Source: Haematobia irritans (taxonomy: Eukaryota > Arthropoda > Insecta > Diptera > Muscidae). From it: a stretch of 64,000 bases of DNA. A program made the position numbers and the translations under genes. The first letter of the stretch is position 1. Every line of letters begins with the position of its first letter. The stretch is from positions 224,992,975 through 225,056,974 of the forward strand of contig NC_134399.1 in NCBI RefSeq assembly GCF_050003625.1. The letters are read 5' to 3'. Of the stretch, positions 55,027 to 64,000 are shown one piece after another. The notes beneath the pieces are model-generated. The model had not been told where the DNA came from and made no database searches. It saw only the letters and a program-made list of their open reading frames with translations.

Positions 55027-56177
55027 ACGCAGAGAAGAAACATGATTGCCACAATCATATTCGAAGAGCAAAATAATATGATAGCAGCTATTTTTGCGGC
55101 GACCATGTAACATTTTAACCTGCAACCATGTTGGCTCAGTGAACATGGTTCTAAGAAAAATACAATTGTCCTCATCTAAAATGTTATTATATTGATAAAA
55201 AGAATTTTGTTTCCATTAAAAGACAATGGTCACGATCTAAAATGTTATGTTATTCGTCAAAAATGTTTTTCTTCTAGTTAAAAGAACATGGTCACAACCT
55301 AAAATGTTTTGATTTTTATGAAAAAACTTTTTTCGTCGTCGAAAAAAGGACGCCACTTGAGAAAAGAAAACACAAAATCAACTTTATTTATTTGTTTTTA
55401 TTTATTTATAAACTAATTCATTGTTTATTTGTATTTATAATGTTGTGCAAGCAAACTTCACATATTTTTACACACTCTAGTTTGGTTCAATTTCAACAAT
55501 AAGAAATCATTCCATATTTACTTCGTGCCCATCAAATGTACAAACACAGACATCATATAACTGCAAATAAAAATAAATTATACCATATGTCAAAATGCAG
55601 AACAAAAACCAGGTACATTTGTTTCAATTACACTTTCCTTTTTTGTATTCACATAAAACCAGGTGCCATTTCTGAATAAATAAATTAACACAAAACACAA
55701 TAATTCCGTATTCTCCGTCCATTCCAAGAAACAATCAACACACGACTGACGCGCAAAATGAAAATCGTGTGTAGCTGCTCAATGTTTTTATAAAATTCTT
55801 GTCGCTGCAAAAAAATTAAAAAATTAAATGGTCACGAAAACAATGTACATGATCTTTATGGCCATGTAATGCTTGTAGACATATCTATACGTAAACTATA
55901 AAAATACTTTTTTCTTTGCAAAAAAGTAAAAAAAATTGAATGGTCAGGTACATGATTTTCCTGACCATATAATGGTCTCAAATTCTATCATTTAAATAAT
56001 AGAACATGTTTGCGGCATTTGAGAACCATTTAAATGCTTATTGCCAACATATATTTTTCTCCACTCGAAAATTATTTTTACAAAGACAAAATACATGGTT
56101 TTCGCGACAATTAAATACTCTAAATAAGCATTAAATGGATGCGGCAACCATGTCCAAACATGTTTTTTCTGTGCGTG
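55026..56177. mobile_element. long M1 MITE inserted in pol (RNase H)
   Basis: 1152 bp. The ends are 'cacgcagagaagaaacatg' and, reversed, 'cacgcacagaaaaaacatg'. TA is duplicated (55024-55025 and 56178-56179). It is homologous along its length to 38003-39149. Insert plus duplication is 1154 bp, so it both breaks and shifts the pol frame. It has no coding capacity. Confidence 0.92.
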
Positions 56178-56179
56178 TA

Positions 56180-57728
56180 CTCGTATAAGTTAAACCAGGC
56201 ACAGAAGAACTACTCCATTACCGAGCTTGAGTGTCTCGCAGCTGTAAAATGTATAGAGAAATTTCGGGAATACGTTGAAGGACATAGGTTCAAAGTGGTT
56301 ACGGACCATGCAAGCCTTCGCTGGCTTATGAACCAAACAGATTTGAATGGTCGCTTAGCGCGCTGGTCCCTCAAACTACAGGGCTTTGATTTCTCTATAG
56401 AGCACCGCAGGGGTAGTCTTCAAACTGTCCCGGACGCTCTCTCCCGACTCTCTCTTGAATCAATTTCACAGGACGAAGTGGAGCCTGAGATAGATTTACA
56501 GTCACAGTTTTTCAATAGTTCAAATTACATTGAACTTAGGTCTTCGATTCTGGAGAATGGGATTGCTTTTCCCGACTTAAAAGTCGTGGAAAAATTTGTA
56601 TACAAGCGAATGGAGTTTTCTAATGGAGACCCATATTCTGAAGCTACGTCTTGGAAACTTTGGGTACCTGAGGAAATGACTGACGAGGTTATCCGAAGAG
56701 CCCATTCATTGCCAAATAGTTCACACTGCGGAGTTGGAAAAACACTCGAGAAAATTAGACGCAATTTGTACTGGCCGAAATTGTCACAACATGTAAGGGA
56801 ATTTATTGCAAAATGTGAAATTTGTAAACAGTCAAGAGCTCCAAATATGATCTTACGCCCTTTGATGGGAGATAGAATAAAATCGGAAAGAGCGTTTCAA
56901 AGATTGTATATGGATTTTCTGGGTCCATATCCCAGGTCGAGATCAGGCTTCATAGGGATATTGGTAATCATTGACCATTTAACGAAATTTCCTATATTAA
57001 AACTTGTAAAAAAATTTACTGCATCTGAGATTTGTGATTTCATAGAAACTAATGTTTTTCATATTTTCGGTGTTCCCGAATTCGTTGTTACGGACAATGG
57101 CTCACAATTTAAGTCTGCTTTATTTGAAAGTCTATTATCTAAATATGGTGTGAGACATATTTGTACTGCAGCGTACAGCCCACAGTCCAATTCGTCGGAA
57201 AGGCTAAATAGATCAATATTAGCAGGAATTCGATCTTACTTAAAAAATGACCAAAAGGAATGGGATTCTCATCTCAGTCATATTTCGGTAGCACTTCGCA
57301 GCCTTATACATACATCAATTGGATATTCGCCTTATCATGTTTTATTTGGCCAAGTGATGATTTCCCATGCAGACTCTTACGAGTTATTACGAAAAATCGG
57401 ATCTTTGGAGGAGGGTGAAAATATTAAGAGTATAGACAAAATCCAATGCATACGAGATAAAGTAAAAGAAAATTTAGAAAAGGCTTACATCTCATACCAA
57501 AAATCATATAATCTTAGATCTCGACCAGTAGAGTATAAATTAGGAGACGAAGTATATAGGAAAAATTTTGTTTTAAGTAATAAGCCCAACAACTTCAATG
57601 CTAAATTAGCACCAAAATATATCAAATGTCGAATATTAAAACGTCTAGGCAATTGCTACTATGAATTATCAGATTTAAATGGCAATGCAATAGGAATATA
57701 CCATGGTAAGGATTTACGCCCACTCTAA
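56180..57728 (+). pseudogene. pol: pol, 3' part: rest of RNase H and integrase
   Basis: Pol resumes at 'tcgtataagttaaacc' with the RNase H remainder (NYSITELECLAAV with the catalytic Glu, VVTDHASLRWL with the Asp). Integrase follows: a His/Cys zinc-binding N terminus (HSLPNSSHCG then CEICKQ), and the core with Asp in YMDFLGPY (56913), Asp in VVTDNGSQF (57093) and Glu in SNSSERLNR (57198), 35 residues on. A C-terminal LGDEVYRKNF / YIKCRILKRLGNCYYEL domain closes it. The open frame extends upstream into the MITE, so any ATG at 56139 is artificial. The stop is 67 bp before the LTR. Confidence 0.9.
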
Positions 57729-57795
57729 TCGATTTTATTATCCGTCTTCCAGGAAAATTTTTTTCCATTAAATAATGAATAAAATTTACCTGTGT
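57729..57795 (+). other. 3' non-coding end of the element, no clear polypurine tract
   Basis: 67 bp between the integrase stop and the 3' LTR. A polypurine tract is expected directly before TGTAACGG, but the sequence there is 'aaaatttacctgtgt'. The best purine runs are 'aggaaaa' (57751) and 'aatgaataaaa' (57774). Confidence 0.6.
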
Positions 57796-59745
57796 TGTAA
57801 CGGTTTCATATATATTTATATTATAGTACCACCACTTTCAACACCGTACCACTGTGCAGATATACCATCACTGGTGATATGCTCATTTTTTCTTCATTGT
57901 TCGATCTCTGTTAGTTAACATTCTTGTCTCTATGTTAGTTAGCATTATTGTCACTCCGATTGTTGATCCCCTCATGCACTCCCCATTCATGCTTTTTATT
58001 CATTCATAAAAAGAGATGAATGGACTAATTATGAATGAATGTCTTAATATTATCGATTTTTGCTTTGACATTAGTCATATAAGGAATTGAGGAGTGAACG
58101 GATAGGATATATCATTCATTATATTTTCATTGACATTTATTAAATTCCGACCGCTTTTTCCATCAAAGTGACGCTTCAAGATCATTCCAACAGTGGCTAC
58201 ACGTAGTATCAAATCGAATTTTATTTACGCAGAAATTATTAAAAATTTGTTAAAAAAAAAGTGTCTGGGCGTTCAAATTATTTTATACATTTTCATAAAT
58301 ACCATATTTGAGACATTACGGTAATTAGAGAGTGTGCAAATGGAAAGATTATTGATATTTTAAAAGGGATTTTTTTTTTGTGTAGTGTCCGATTTTCTTA
58401 ATATTCTGGAATTTTATTGACAAGCGAAAACTGGTCCAACGTGTCTCAAAATGAAGACAGCCCAGACACGTGGCCACTTGGATAACCCCTATAAATTCGA
58501 AGATCGTTTGAAACCCCATTAAATTTTAAGAGGAATTGAAGACATTCGGTGGCTCTACTAGTTTACAATTTTGTATGCGCCAATTACCATCATCAAATTT
58601 TTTGTGAACAATCTTGTAATTTCTCCAAACTTGAGACAATTGATCTAATTTTTTTCGACATAATTAATAATTAATCATATCAATAATTTCCACGAAACAT
58701 GGAATAACTAAATAATTTAATAATTGCTGATAATAATAATAATTTCCACAAAATATGAAATAATTAATTAATATAATATATCTGATTTGATTGATTTGAT
58801 TTTCCAAATAAGATTTAATTAAACTTAAAGATAAACCAAACCACTGTGCTAATTAACAGGCTGGTTTTGTAGATATGTTGGAAGTACATACCTACATACA
58901 ATTTGCTGTTAATCATCACAGTCAATATTACAATTTTATTAAAATCTAAGCTTAACATTTGTATGTAAAATTTAACATATTTTTGAATGAATTTGATTTA
59001 CTACACAAAACAATAGAAACGAAAATATAACAAAACAACATAAAAATATGCGCTACCATCAACAACAATGCACAGGCCTGAGCAACGTGGGATGAGAAGT
59101 GAGTACAAAGTTAATAAGTAAAAAGTTACACTGTTTCCATAAGAAAACTAATTAAAAAAAAATATATAAACATTTAATAATTTTCATTCAAAAGTATATG
59201 TTTTCTATTTATATTTATTACTATTTTGTAGTAATATTATTATGATTATATTTAATTAATGACGCATATTGATATTATTTGAATTTAATATAATGCCTGT
59301 AAATAAAATCTTTCGAATTAGTATTATGGAAATAATGAATATTGGTTAAAATTAATTTCTTGGTGAAGCAAGGAGGTTGACTTGAGAAGTGGGATTTTAT
59401 GTTGGGGCTCCGCAAATATTTAATAAAGGACCGCATGGGGAGCGATGGTTGGAGAGGGCGATGATCTAATTACAACCACAGATCAAACCGAAATGTGAAA
59501 CCTAAGAAGCTTTGTAATATTTAGGTTCAGGTATTATTATGTCTGCTATGTCCGTCCGATTAGAGCGTATTTGTTTTATGAAAGCACGTTCAGTTTTGTA
59601 TTTGGTATATATATAGAAAGAGATTGGTCAAGAACCAGCCCCATCCGGCGAGCTAAAGCCTATTGTATGAACGTGCGGCCCTTCTCTCTCTACATTATTG
59701 TCACCTTTATTTATCATTACAGAATAAGCAAACTATACCATTACA
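57796..59745 (+). repeat. 3' LTR, 1950 bp
   Basis: Starts TGTAACGG and ends CATTACA; matches the 5' LTR except for one substitution and two single-base A-run differences that cancel in length. It is followed by the duplicated ATTA and the rest of the SINE. Confidence 0.96.
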
Positions 59746-59814
59746 ATTATCCCACCCCAGTAATGCTGGTGACATTTCTGAGGGTTTCAAAGCTTCTCTA
59801 AGTGGTTTCACTGT

Positions 59815-59938
59815 CGAAAAAATGTTGTTTTCTCGGCTAACATGTAAATGGTTGCCGAAATCAGATACATAATTTTACAGATAATAAAATTTTACTCTTG
59901 AAACGTGTTTAGGGTGACCATATTCCTTTTCTGGGTGT
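59815..59938. repeat. partial M1 MITE
   Basis: 'aaaaatgttgttttctcgg', 'aaacgtgtttagggtgacca' and 'attccttttctgggtgta' correspond to the core and right arm of the M1 family. The left arm is missing. It directly abuts the SINE, which stops at 59813. Confidence 0.7.
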
Positions 59939-60039
59939 ATATACTTCGTTGGGTCTGATACCAGTGTTTCGATGTGCTACAAACGGAAGGACAAAATTAA
60001 TATGTCGCCAACCTATTGTGGAGAAGACATTGCAGTGCA

Positions 60040-60098
60040 ATCACAATGGACAGAATAGTCTAAGTGAGCTTGACCGCCACTTTAACCTAATCTAAATG
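60040..60098 (+). repeat. SINE tail fragment
   Basis: 'atcacaatggacagaatagt', 'ctaagtgagct', and 'ttaacctaatctaa' match the last 60 bp of the SINE. Confidence 0.75.
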
Positions 60099-62159
60099 GT
60101 GCAAATTTCTTTTGGATTCTCCAAATATTCAATGTGATAGATTAAAACCATATATATTTTCTATTTGCGGATATACACATAAAGGTAAGCTTGAAAGTGC
60201 GTACAAGATTATTGATTTACTAAACCATTCAGATGTTTCCGGATGACATTTCCAGTGAATACATTCATCCATAGGATGTCGCTTTGTTTCGATTTATGAG
60301 GGGAAGGCATATGCAAAACCGCTGATACCGCCCAATTTGTACAACCCTTTTGGAGATGGTTTTTTTGGTGAGTATTTCACTCTGCCCTTAAATCAACCCA
60401 ATGCTTGCCTTATTTGTTTTTACCATGACATGTGCAATGACAGGACGTGTGCCACATACATAGATGTAGTACTTGTCGGAATTCACACCTTTGATGGGAT
60501 TATTTGTAAAACAATGTCAAAATCCATTTACCTTCGACAAGCGGGCAAAGTGATTCATATGCTCTTCGAAGATTTCACAAGAAACTATTACCCGATGGTG
60601 CTTTCATTAATTCAACATTCTTTGAATATTTCCAAATCCACAAGGATGACACTTTCCATTTACCGAAAATGTCTTGGAATGGTATTAAATTGTTCATGAA
60701 TAGACAGACCTTGATTTGGTTGTGTAAATATAGCTGCTGCTGCTGCAGCTGCATCTGCACTCACAGAGACTGCGAAAGAAAGTCAATTTTACGAGTATCC
60801 CTCTTTGTCGTCTTCGTTGACTATGCCTCCATTTCCATTCGTTTACATTCCGGTAATAAAATGCATTTAAGACTTTTATTTTTAGAATATCCAAATGGGC
60901 CTGGTTTGGCCATGGAGATGGGGCGTTGATAGCCCGTTGGAGATTGCTGGAGTGATACAGAATTTTGCCGCAGTGTTTTGCTGGTAAATGTGTAAAATAA
61001 AAATAAATATGAAAATAAAAAGAACAACAGCACACATAAATTTCCTTTCAAAGCAAATTGACTTAAGATGAGCATATAAAAAAAAAATATCCCCATTCGT
61101 TTGGCTTGGCAACACAAGAACTAAACTTACACAAATAAAAAACCGAAGAAAATAGTACTCCAGTATCAGCTGAATTGGGAGATTACGATGACAACGACGA
61201 CAAAATTGTCTCCCTCCCCACAAAAACACCACGGATAGGCAAACACTAGGGAAGACACCCTCCAATGTAAAACGACTGTAACACCAAAACAAATCTCCTC
61301 TTAAGTTCTTTTTTTGGGGCTGACTACCCAGCAGAAGGCAAGCAACTAACCAGGAGACAAGATTTTAGATGTACAGATTTAATAGAAAAAATAAAATTAA
61401 ATTTTGTGTAAATTAATTTGCGGCTGTTTTTGGTTGTCAAAACACCGACAAACAAATGGATTCTCCTCTCTACTCTGGCCGTAGCATACTTTCAAAATCC
61501 ACTTTTTCCCATTTCAACCGCAAATTTCCCTTTTTCCCCGCAGCCCTCCCCCAGCAACGAAAAGTTGGTGGTTTCCATACCGTTTCCATAGAGAGATGCT
61601 TTACTCAGTTTACTATTTATTTGGGATAGTTAAACTGATAACCAGCGATAACCGAGTACAACTTTTTGTTGATATCTCTTTTACATCAAGTGAATGCCGA
61701 CAAATATTTATCCCAACGCCTGAGTTGAAAACTTTTTTTTGTTCGATGGTGAACTTATTTAAATTTTTTTTGGTGTGTTTTGTGTTTGGTTTGAAACGAC
61801 TAACGAATAAGTTCATTTACAAAATTTACTAATTGGTTTTGAATATACATAAGTAGGGAGCTACTAAATTGATATTAGATTAAAAGTGAATAAATAAACG
61901 AAAGATATCAAAGAGGCCATATTTTCTGAAACACTAAAAACACTAATTGATATCCATAGATATGCCAATTTGAAATGAAAAATAGCGTCTTAAGAAGGGC
62001 TACTGCGTAAATTACGATTTTGGTTTATTTGATGGTGTAAGCAAATCAATTCGATTGATTCATGGAGAGAATATATATGGTATTTTCATCGCGATAATGT
62101 TGGGCTGCTAAATATAGTACCCAATAAAAACAAAATTCCCGCCTAAAAAGCAGAGAAAG
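60099..62159. other. single-copy-looking DNA, no confirmed gene
   Basis: None of the window's repeats occur here. An open frame at 60337-60699 (120 codons, Cys/Tyr/Ile-rich, no domain I recognise) contains a 'ttggtgagtatt' that resembles a 5' splice site, but there is no matching exon structure. 60731-60755 has a CTG/CAG-rich stretch. The dense overlapping frames at 60669-61292 are on both strands and have no protein character. This would be the first place to look for a host exon or regulatory element. Confidence 0.4.
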
Positions 62160-62620
62160 AATATAATATGATTTTTTTTTTTGGATGAGGAGAGACCACA
62201 AGTTGGCCCATAATCTCTGATATAACCCCCATATCATAATTTTTATGATATATTAAATATTTTTTAGCAAAATATTTGATCAAAAAATTGCCGCTGATGA
62301 GATTTGAACCAGCGTTCTTTATTTTTTCATTTGTACCCAGCAAAAAAAGCTCTCCCAAGAAAGTAGTTTGGATCCCCAACTTGTGATCGGGAAGTAGTGC
62401 AAACTTGGGTCATCTTTTTTGGATCCATTGCTTGGTTTCCATTAAAAATCAACAAAACATTAAACAAAATATTTGCAAACACTTCCCATAATAACTTCCA
62501 TGGAAGTGAAAAAGTCAAGAGGCAGAGGTTCAAATCCCAGCAGTGGTGAAGTTTATTTTTTTACTTTTTTATTGATTCTCTATTTTTGTTGTGAGATTTA
62601 ATTATCCAAAACTTAAATGT
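62160..62620. mobile_element. probable TIR element with paired inverted tRNA-like boxes
   Basis: A B-box-like sequence occurs on the minus strand at 62290-62314 ('gatttgaaccagcg') and on the plus strand at 62524-62552 ('gaggttcaaatcccagcag'). They are roughly reverse complements of each other and frame about 210 bp that includes 'cccagcaaaaaaagctctcc' and the palindrome 'cttccatggaag'. The outer ends are not clear, so the limits are approximate. Confidence 0.45.
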
Positions 62621-62767
62621 TCACTTAAAATAGCCTAATTGCGTACTTTCCAATACTTGTCCAAAAGGATTGTATTGTAGTGCCATGATGTTTTAAGTGA
62701 TGCGATTGTTGTTTTTGTCGTAACAGTGTTTAATGTAATTTCATCCATTTTGTTCTATGCTTTGGTA
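62621..62767. other. short unassigned spacer
   Basis: AT-rich sequence between the paired tRNA-like element and the LINE fragment. It may include the LINE 3' untranslated region. Confidence 0.35.
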
Positions 62768-62769
62768 CG

Positions 62770-63140
62770 TCAACTGGTGTCCAGATCTAAAAACTCTGCG
62801 ACAAGGGTGGGGTGCGTCCAGAGTGATCTGGTGGTGAGTCTGGTAGGTTTAGCTGGGCAAGCGAAAAGGTGACGTGTGTCATGCAGCCTTTGGTTACAGA
62901 TGGGACACACGTCAGCTACGCTGCTATCAATCACTGATAAGTAGGAATTGAGGCGGCTGCACTTGCCTGATCTTAATTAGGCTAAAACCACCCTAGTCTG
63001 CCGTGGGAGGTCTCTTTCCTCCAGTGCCTATGGGCGGTGGTCGGACTCCGAGAATAGGATTAACCTTGTAGCATCTCACCGCTTCAGCTACAGTATCCTC
63101 ATGAAGCCTGTTCAGATCTGTCTGATATGTTGCCCGATGG
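62770..63140 (-). pseudogene. jockey-type LINE, C-terminal end of the RT ORF
   Basis: The minus strand encodes the Cys/His-rich C terminus typical of jockey-clade non-LTR retrotransposons: CSRLNSYLSVIDSS, then VCPICNQRLHDTRHLFACP (C-x2-C...H...H...C), KPTRLTTRSLW, and a stop at 62770-62772. Upstream, GVRPPPIGTGGKRPPTAD is also typical. It is inactive: an in-frame TAA replaces a Gln codon just before LRSGKCSRLN, and a stop or shift lies at about 62995. The 5' side ends at a mariner fragment (63141), and the RT core is missing. Confidence 0.82.
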
Positions 63141-63349
63141 ATAGATGGCGTCGCTACTATTACATGTATATTATTTTTATATAGTCCAACCTTCAAATGA
63201 TTCGTGTCAAAATTTGACGTCGTAAGTCGTGTAAAAGGAATTTCGTGTTTTGATAAAATACTGTTTTCTGAAGGGAAAAAATACAGTGGAAGCAAAAACT
63301 TGGCTTGATGAGTTTCCGGACTCTGCCCCAGGGAAACCAACAATAATTG
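63141..63349 (+). mobile_element. Himar1-like mariner, 5' fragment (copy 3)
   Basis: 'agatggcgtcgctactatta', 'ccaaccttcaaatgattcgt', 'aatttcgtgttttgataaa', 'gcaaaaacttggcttgatga', and 'tttccggactctgcccca' follow the copy at 21.0-21.3 kb. The 5' inverted repeat is missing, and about 20 bp around the start codon is deleted. It stops at 'caacaataattg', where MITE M6 begins. The reverse-strand open frame over this part is meaningless. Confidence 0.9.
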
Positions 63350-63680
63350 CACCCTCATAAAAAATCGCTTCTGTAACATATACTCCCAAACATATTTTGC
63401 TTCAAGCATATACATTTTTGGGTATTGCCCAAACATTTATATGTTTGATCTCTTCCAATATATAATATGTTTGAAAGCATACTGGTCTAAACAATATATG
63501 TTTGGGTAGTCTAAGTTCCAAACATTTTGTATTTTTGCATCCAAATTCAATAATGTTGTCTTCCAAAAAACAATATGTTATTTTGTGAACATATAATATG
63601 TTTGGAAGCATTTTGCACCCAAAAATATTATATGCTTAAAAAAATTCTCCCAAACAATATTGTGCTCAAAATTTTATTTA
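63350..63680 (-). mobile_element. MITE family M6, reversed copy
   Basis: It starts 'caccctcataaaaaatcgct' and runs through 'tctgtaacatatactccc' and 'gcttcaagcatatac', the reverse of 5960-6099. The far end is only approximately placed. Confidence 0.65.
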
Positions 63681-63784
63681 TTTATTTATATATTTACAAT
63701 CATAATGAATTATGAAAATAAACAGGTAATATAGGTGCTGACAACATAGGTTTTCGACCTGACTGCTCAAAATTTTGTTTCTGC

Positions 63785-63955
63785 CCAATTGTATATTCCC
63801 CGACATCTTTCTCACTTCCACGAGATTTTTTAGTTCTTAGCACCTTTTTCTGTAATACAAACATTGTAGAAGAAATTATTCAATTTTTTTTATTTTAATT
63901 TTACCTTTTGCCGGACGGGGATTCGAACAGCGGACCACACAGTTTGTAAGGATCA
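63785..63955. repeat. partial copy of tRNA-bearing MITE M3
   Basis: 'acatctttctcacttccacg', 'tttttagttcttagcacc', 'tgtaatacaaacattgtag' and the reversed B box 'ggggattcgaacagcgg' match 4225-4400. The module's 5' part and the second module are missing. Confidence 0.75.
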
Positions 63956-64000
63956 AAGAAGTAGCTGATCAATTGCCCAAGGAAAAATAAAATGTTAATT

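Larger units (their letters stand above)
49390..59745 (+). mobile_element. Ty3/gypsy LTR retrotransposon with RING-finger Gag, recent insertion
   Basis: A 10,356-bp element: 5' LTR, tRNA-Lys-type primer site, gag, pol (protease, RT, RNase H, integrase) and 3' LTR. A 4-bp duplication ATTA (49386-49389 and 59746-59749) flanks it. Domain order (integrase last) places it in Ty3/gypsy. Integrase is followed by only 67 bp before the LTR, so there is no env. About 1154 bp of its length is a MITE insertion in pol; without it the element is about 9.2 kb. By integrase phrases such as SNSSERLNRS and GYSPYH it resembles mdg3-like fly elements, a weak inference. It is non-autonomous as it stands, because pol is broken twice. 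Confidence 0.95.
49285..59813 (+). repeat. SINE split by the LTR retrotransposon
   Basis: 49285-49389 is the SINE head and early body (A box 'gtgcaatggttagcatg', B box 'gtgggttcgattcctgct', 'cagcggtggatta'). 59746-59813 continues it ('attatcccaccccagtaatg' to 'agtggtttcactg'). Everything between is one LTR element, so the empty site is fully predictable from other SINE copies. Confidence 0.95.

Noticed and set aside
57729..57795. A truncated env gene after integrase
   Set aside because: Only 67 bp separate integrase and LTR; no room and no remnant.
60337..60699. 120-codon open frame that might be a host exon
   Set aside because: No recognisable domain, no clear splice structure around it, and the composition gives no coding signal that I can see; kept only as a place to look.
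62993..63436. 147-codon minus-strand open frame as one gene
   Set aside because: It is a chance fusion of a MITE, a reversed mariner fragment and the LINE end; only the LINE part is meaningful.

Overview
This window is eukaryotic, AT-rich, gene-poor DNA that looks like intergenic or long-intron sequence of a muscid-type fly (horn fly, stable fly or house fly relatives). The evidence is the combination of irritans-subfamily (Himar1-like) mariners, a mosquito-type DD37E element, a Ty3/gypsy element primed by what I recognise as fly tRNA-Lys, and the dispersed non-coding repeats typical of calyptrate flies ('gggagctatatctaaatc', 'ggatcggtttatatgggg', 30-bp 'tttctatagaaaattttg' minisatellites). 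The species call is inference. I found no host protein-coding exon, rRNA or functional tRNA gene that I can defend.

Layout. 1-6.6 kb: a mariner remnant, then nested AT-rich MITEs, one carrying two divergent tRNA-like modules. 9.5-10.4 kb: a tRNA-derived SINE split by a 524-bp transposon with a TTAG target duplication. 13.4-17.8 kb: a nearly full DD37E transposon, a decayed Tc1/mariner-type transposase gene, and one SINE interrupted by two copies of a single MITE family. 18-24 kb: palindromic MITEs, a tRNA-bearing MITE, a 1286-bp Himar1-like mariner with both inverted repeats, two adjoining TIR elements and a full SINE with target duplications. 26-39 kb: large composite non-coding repeats with ~150-bp tandem units, minisatellites and an internally deleted mauritiana-like mariner. 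41-48 kb: a 299-bp segment duplicated exactly 2.6 kb away with a 10-bp target duplication, and a four-level nest of repeats.

The centrepiece is 49.4-59.7 kb: a young Ty3/gypsy LTR retrotransposon with unusually long LTRs (1950 bp each, one substitution between them). It sits in a SINE with a 4-bp duplication and has a tRNA-Lys-type primer site. Its Gag begins with a RING-H2 finger. The gag/pol overlap holds an in-frame G GGA AAC slippery heptamer, 8 nt before a GC-rich hairpin. Pol (protease, reverse transcriptase, RNase H, integrase) carries one in-frame UAG between protease and RT and is split within RNase H by a 1152-bp palindromic MITE. No env is present.

60-64 kb: apparently single-copy DNA, a paired tRNA-like element, the C-terminal end of a jockey-type LINE on the minus strand, a third mariner fragment and MITE copies. 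The genes here work only within their own mobile elements. The interest lies in the retroelement's gene expression strategy and in the readable order of nested insertions.
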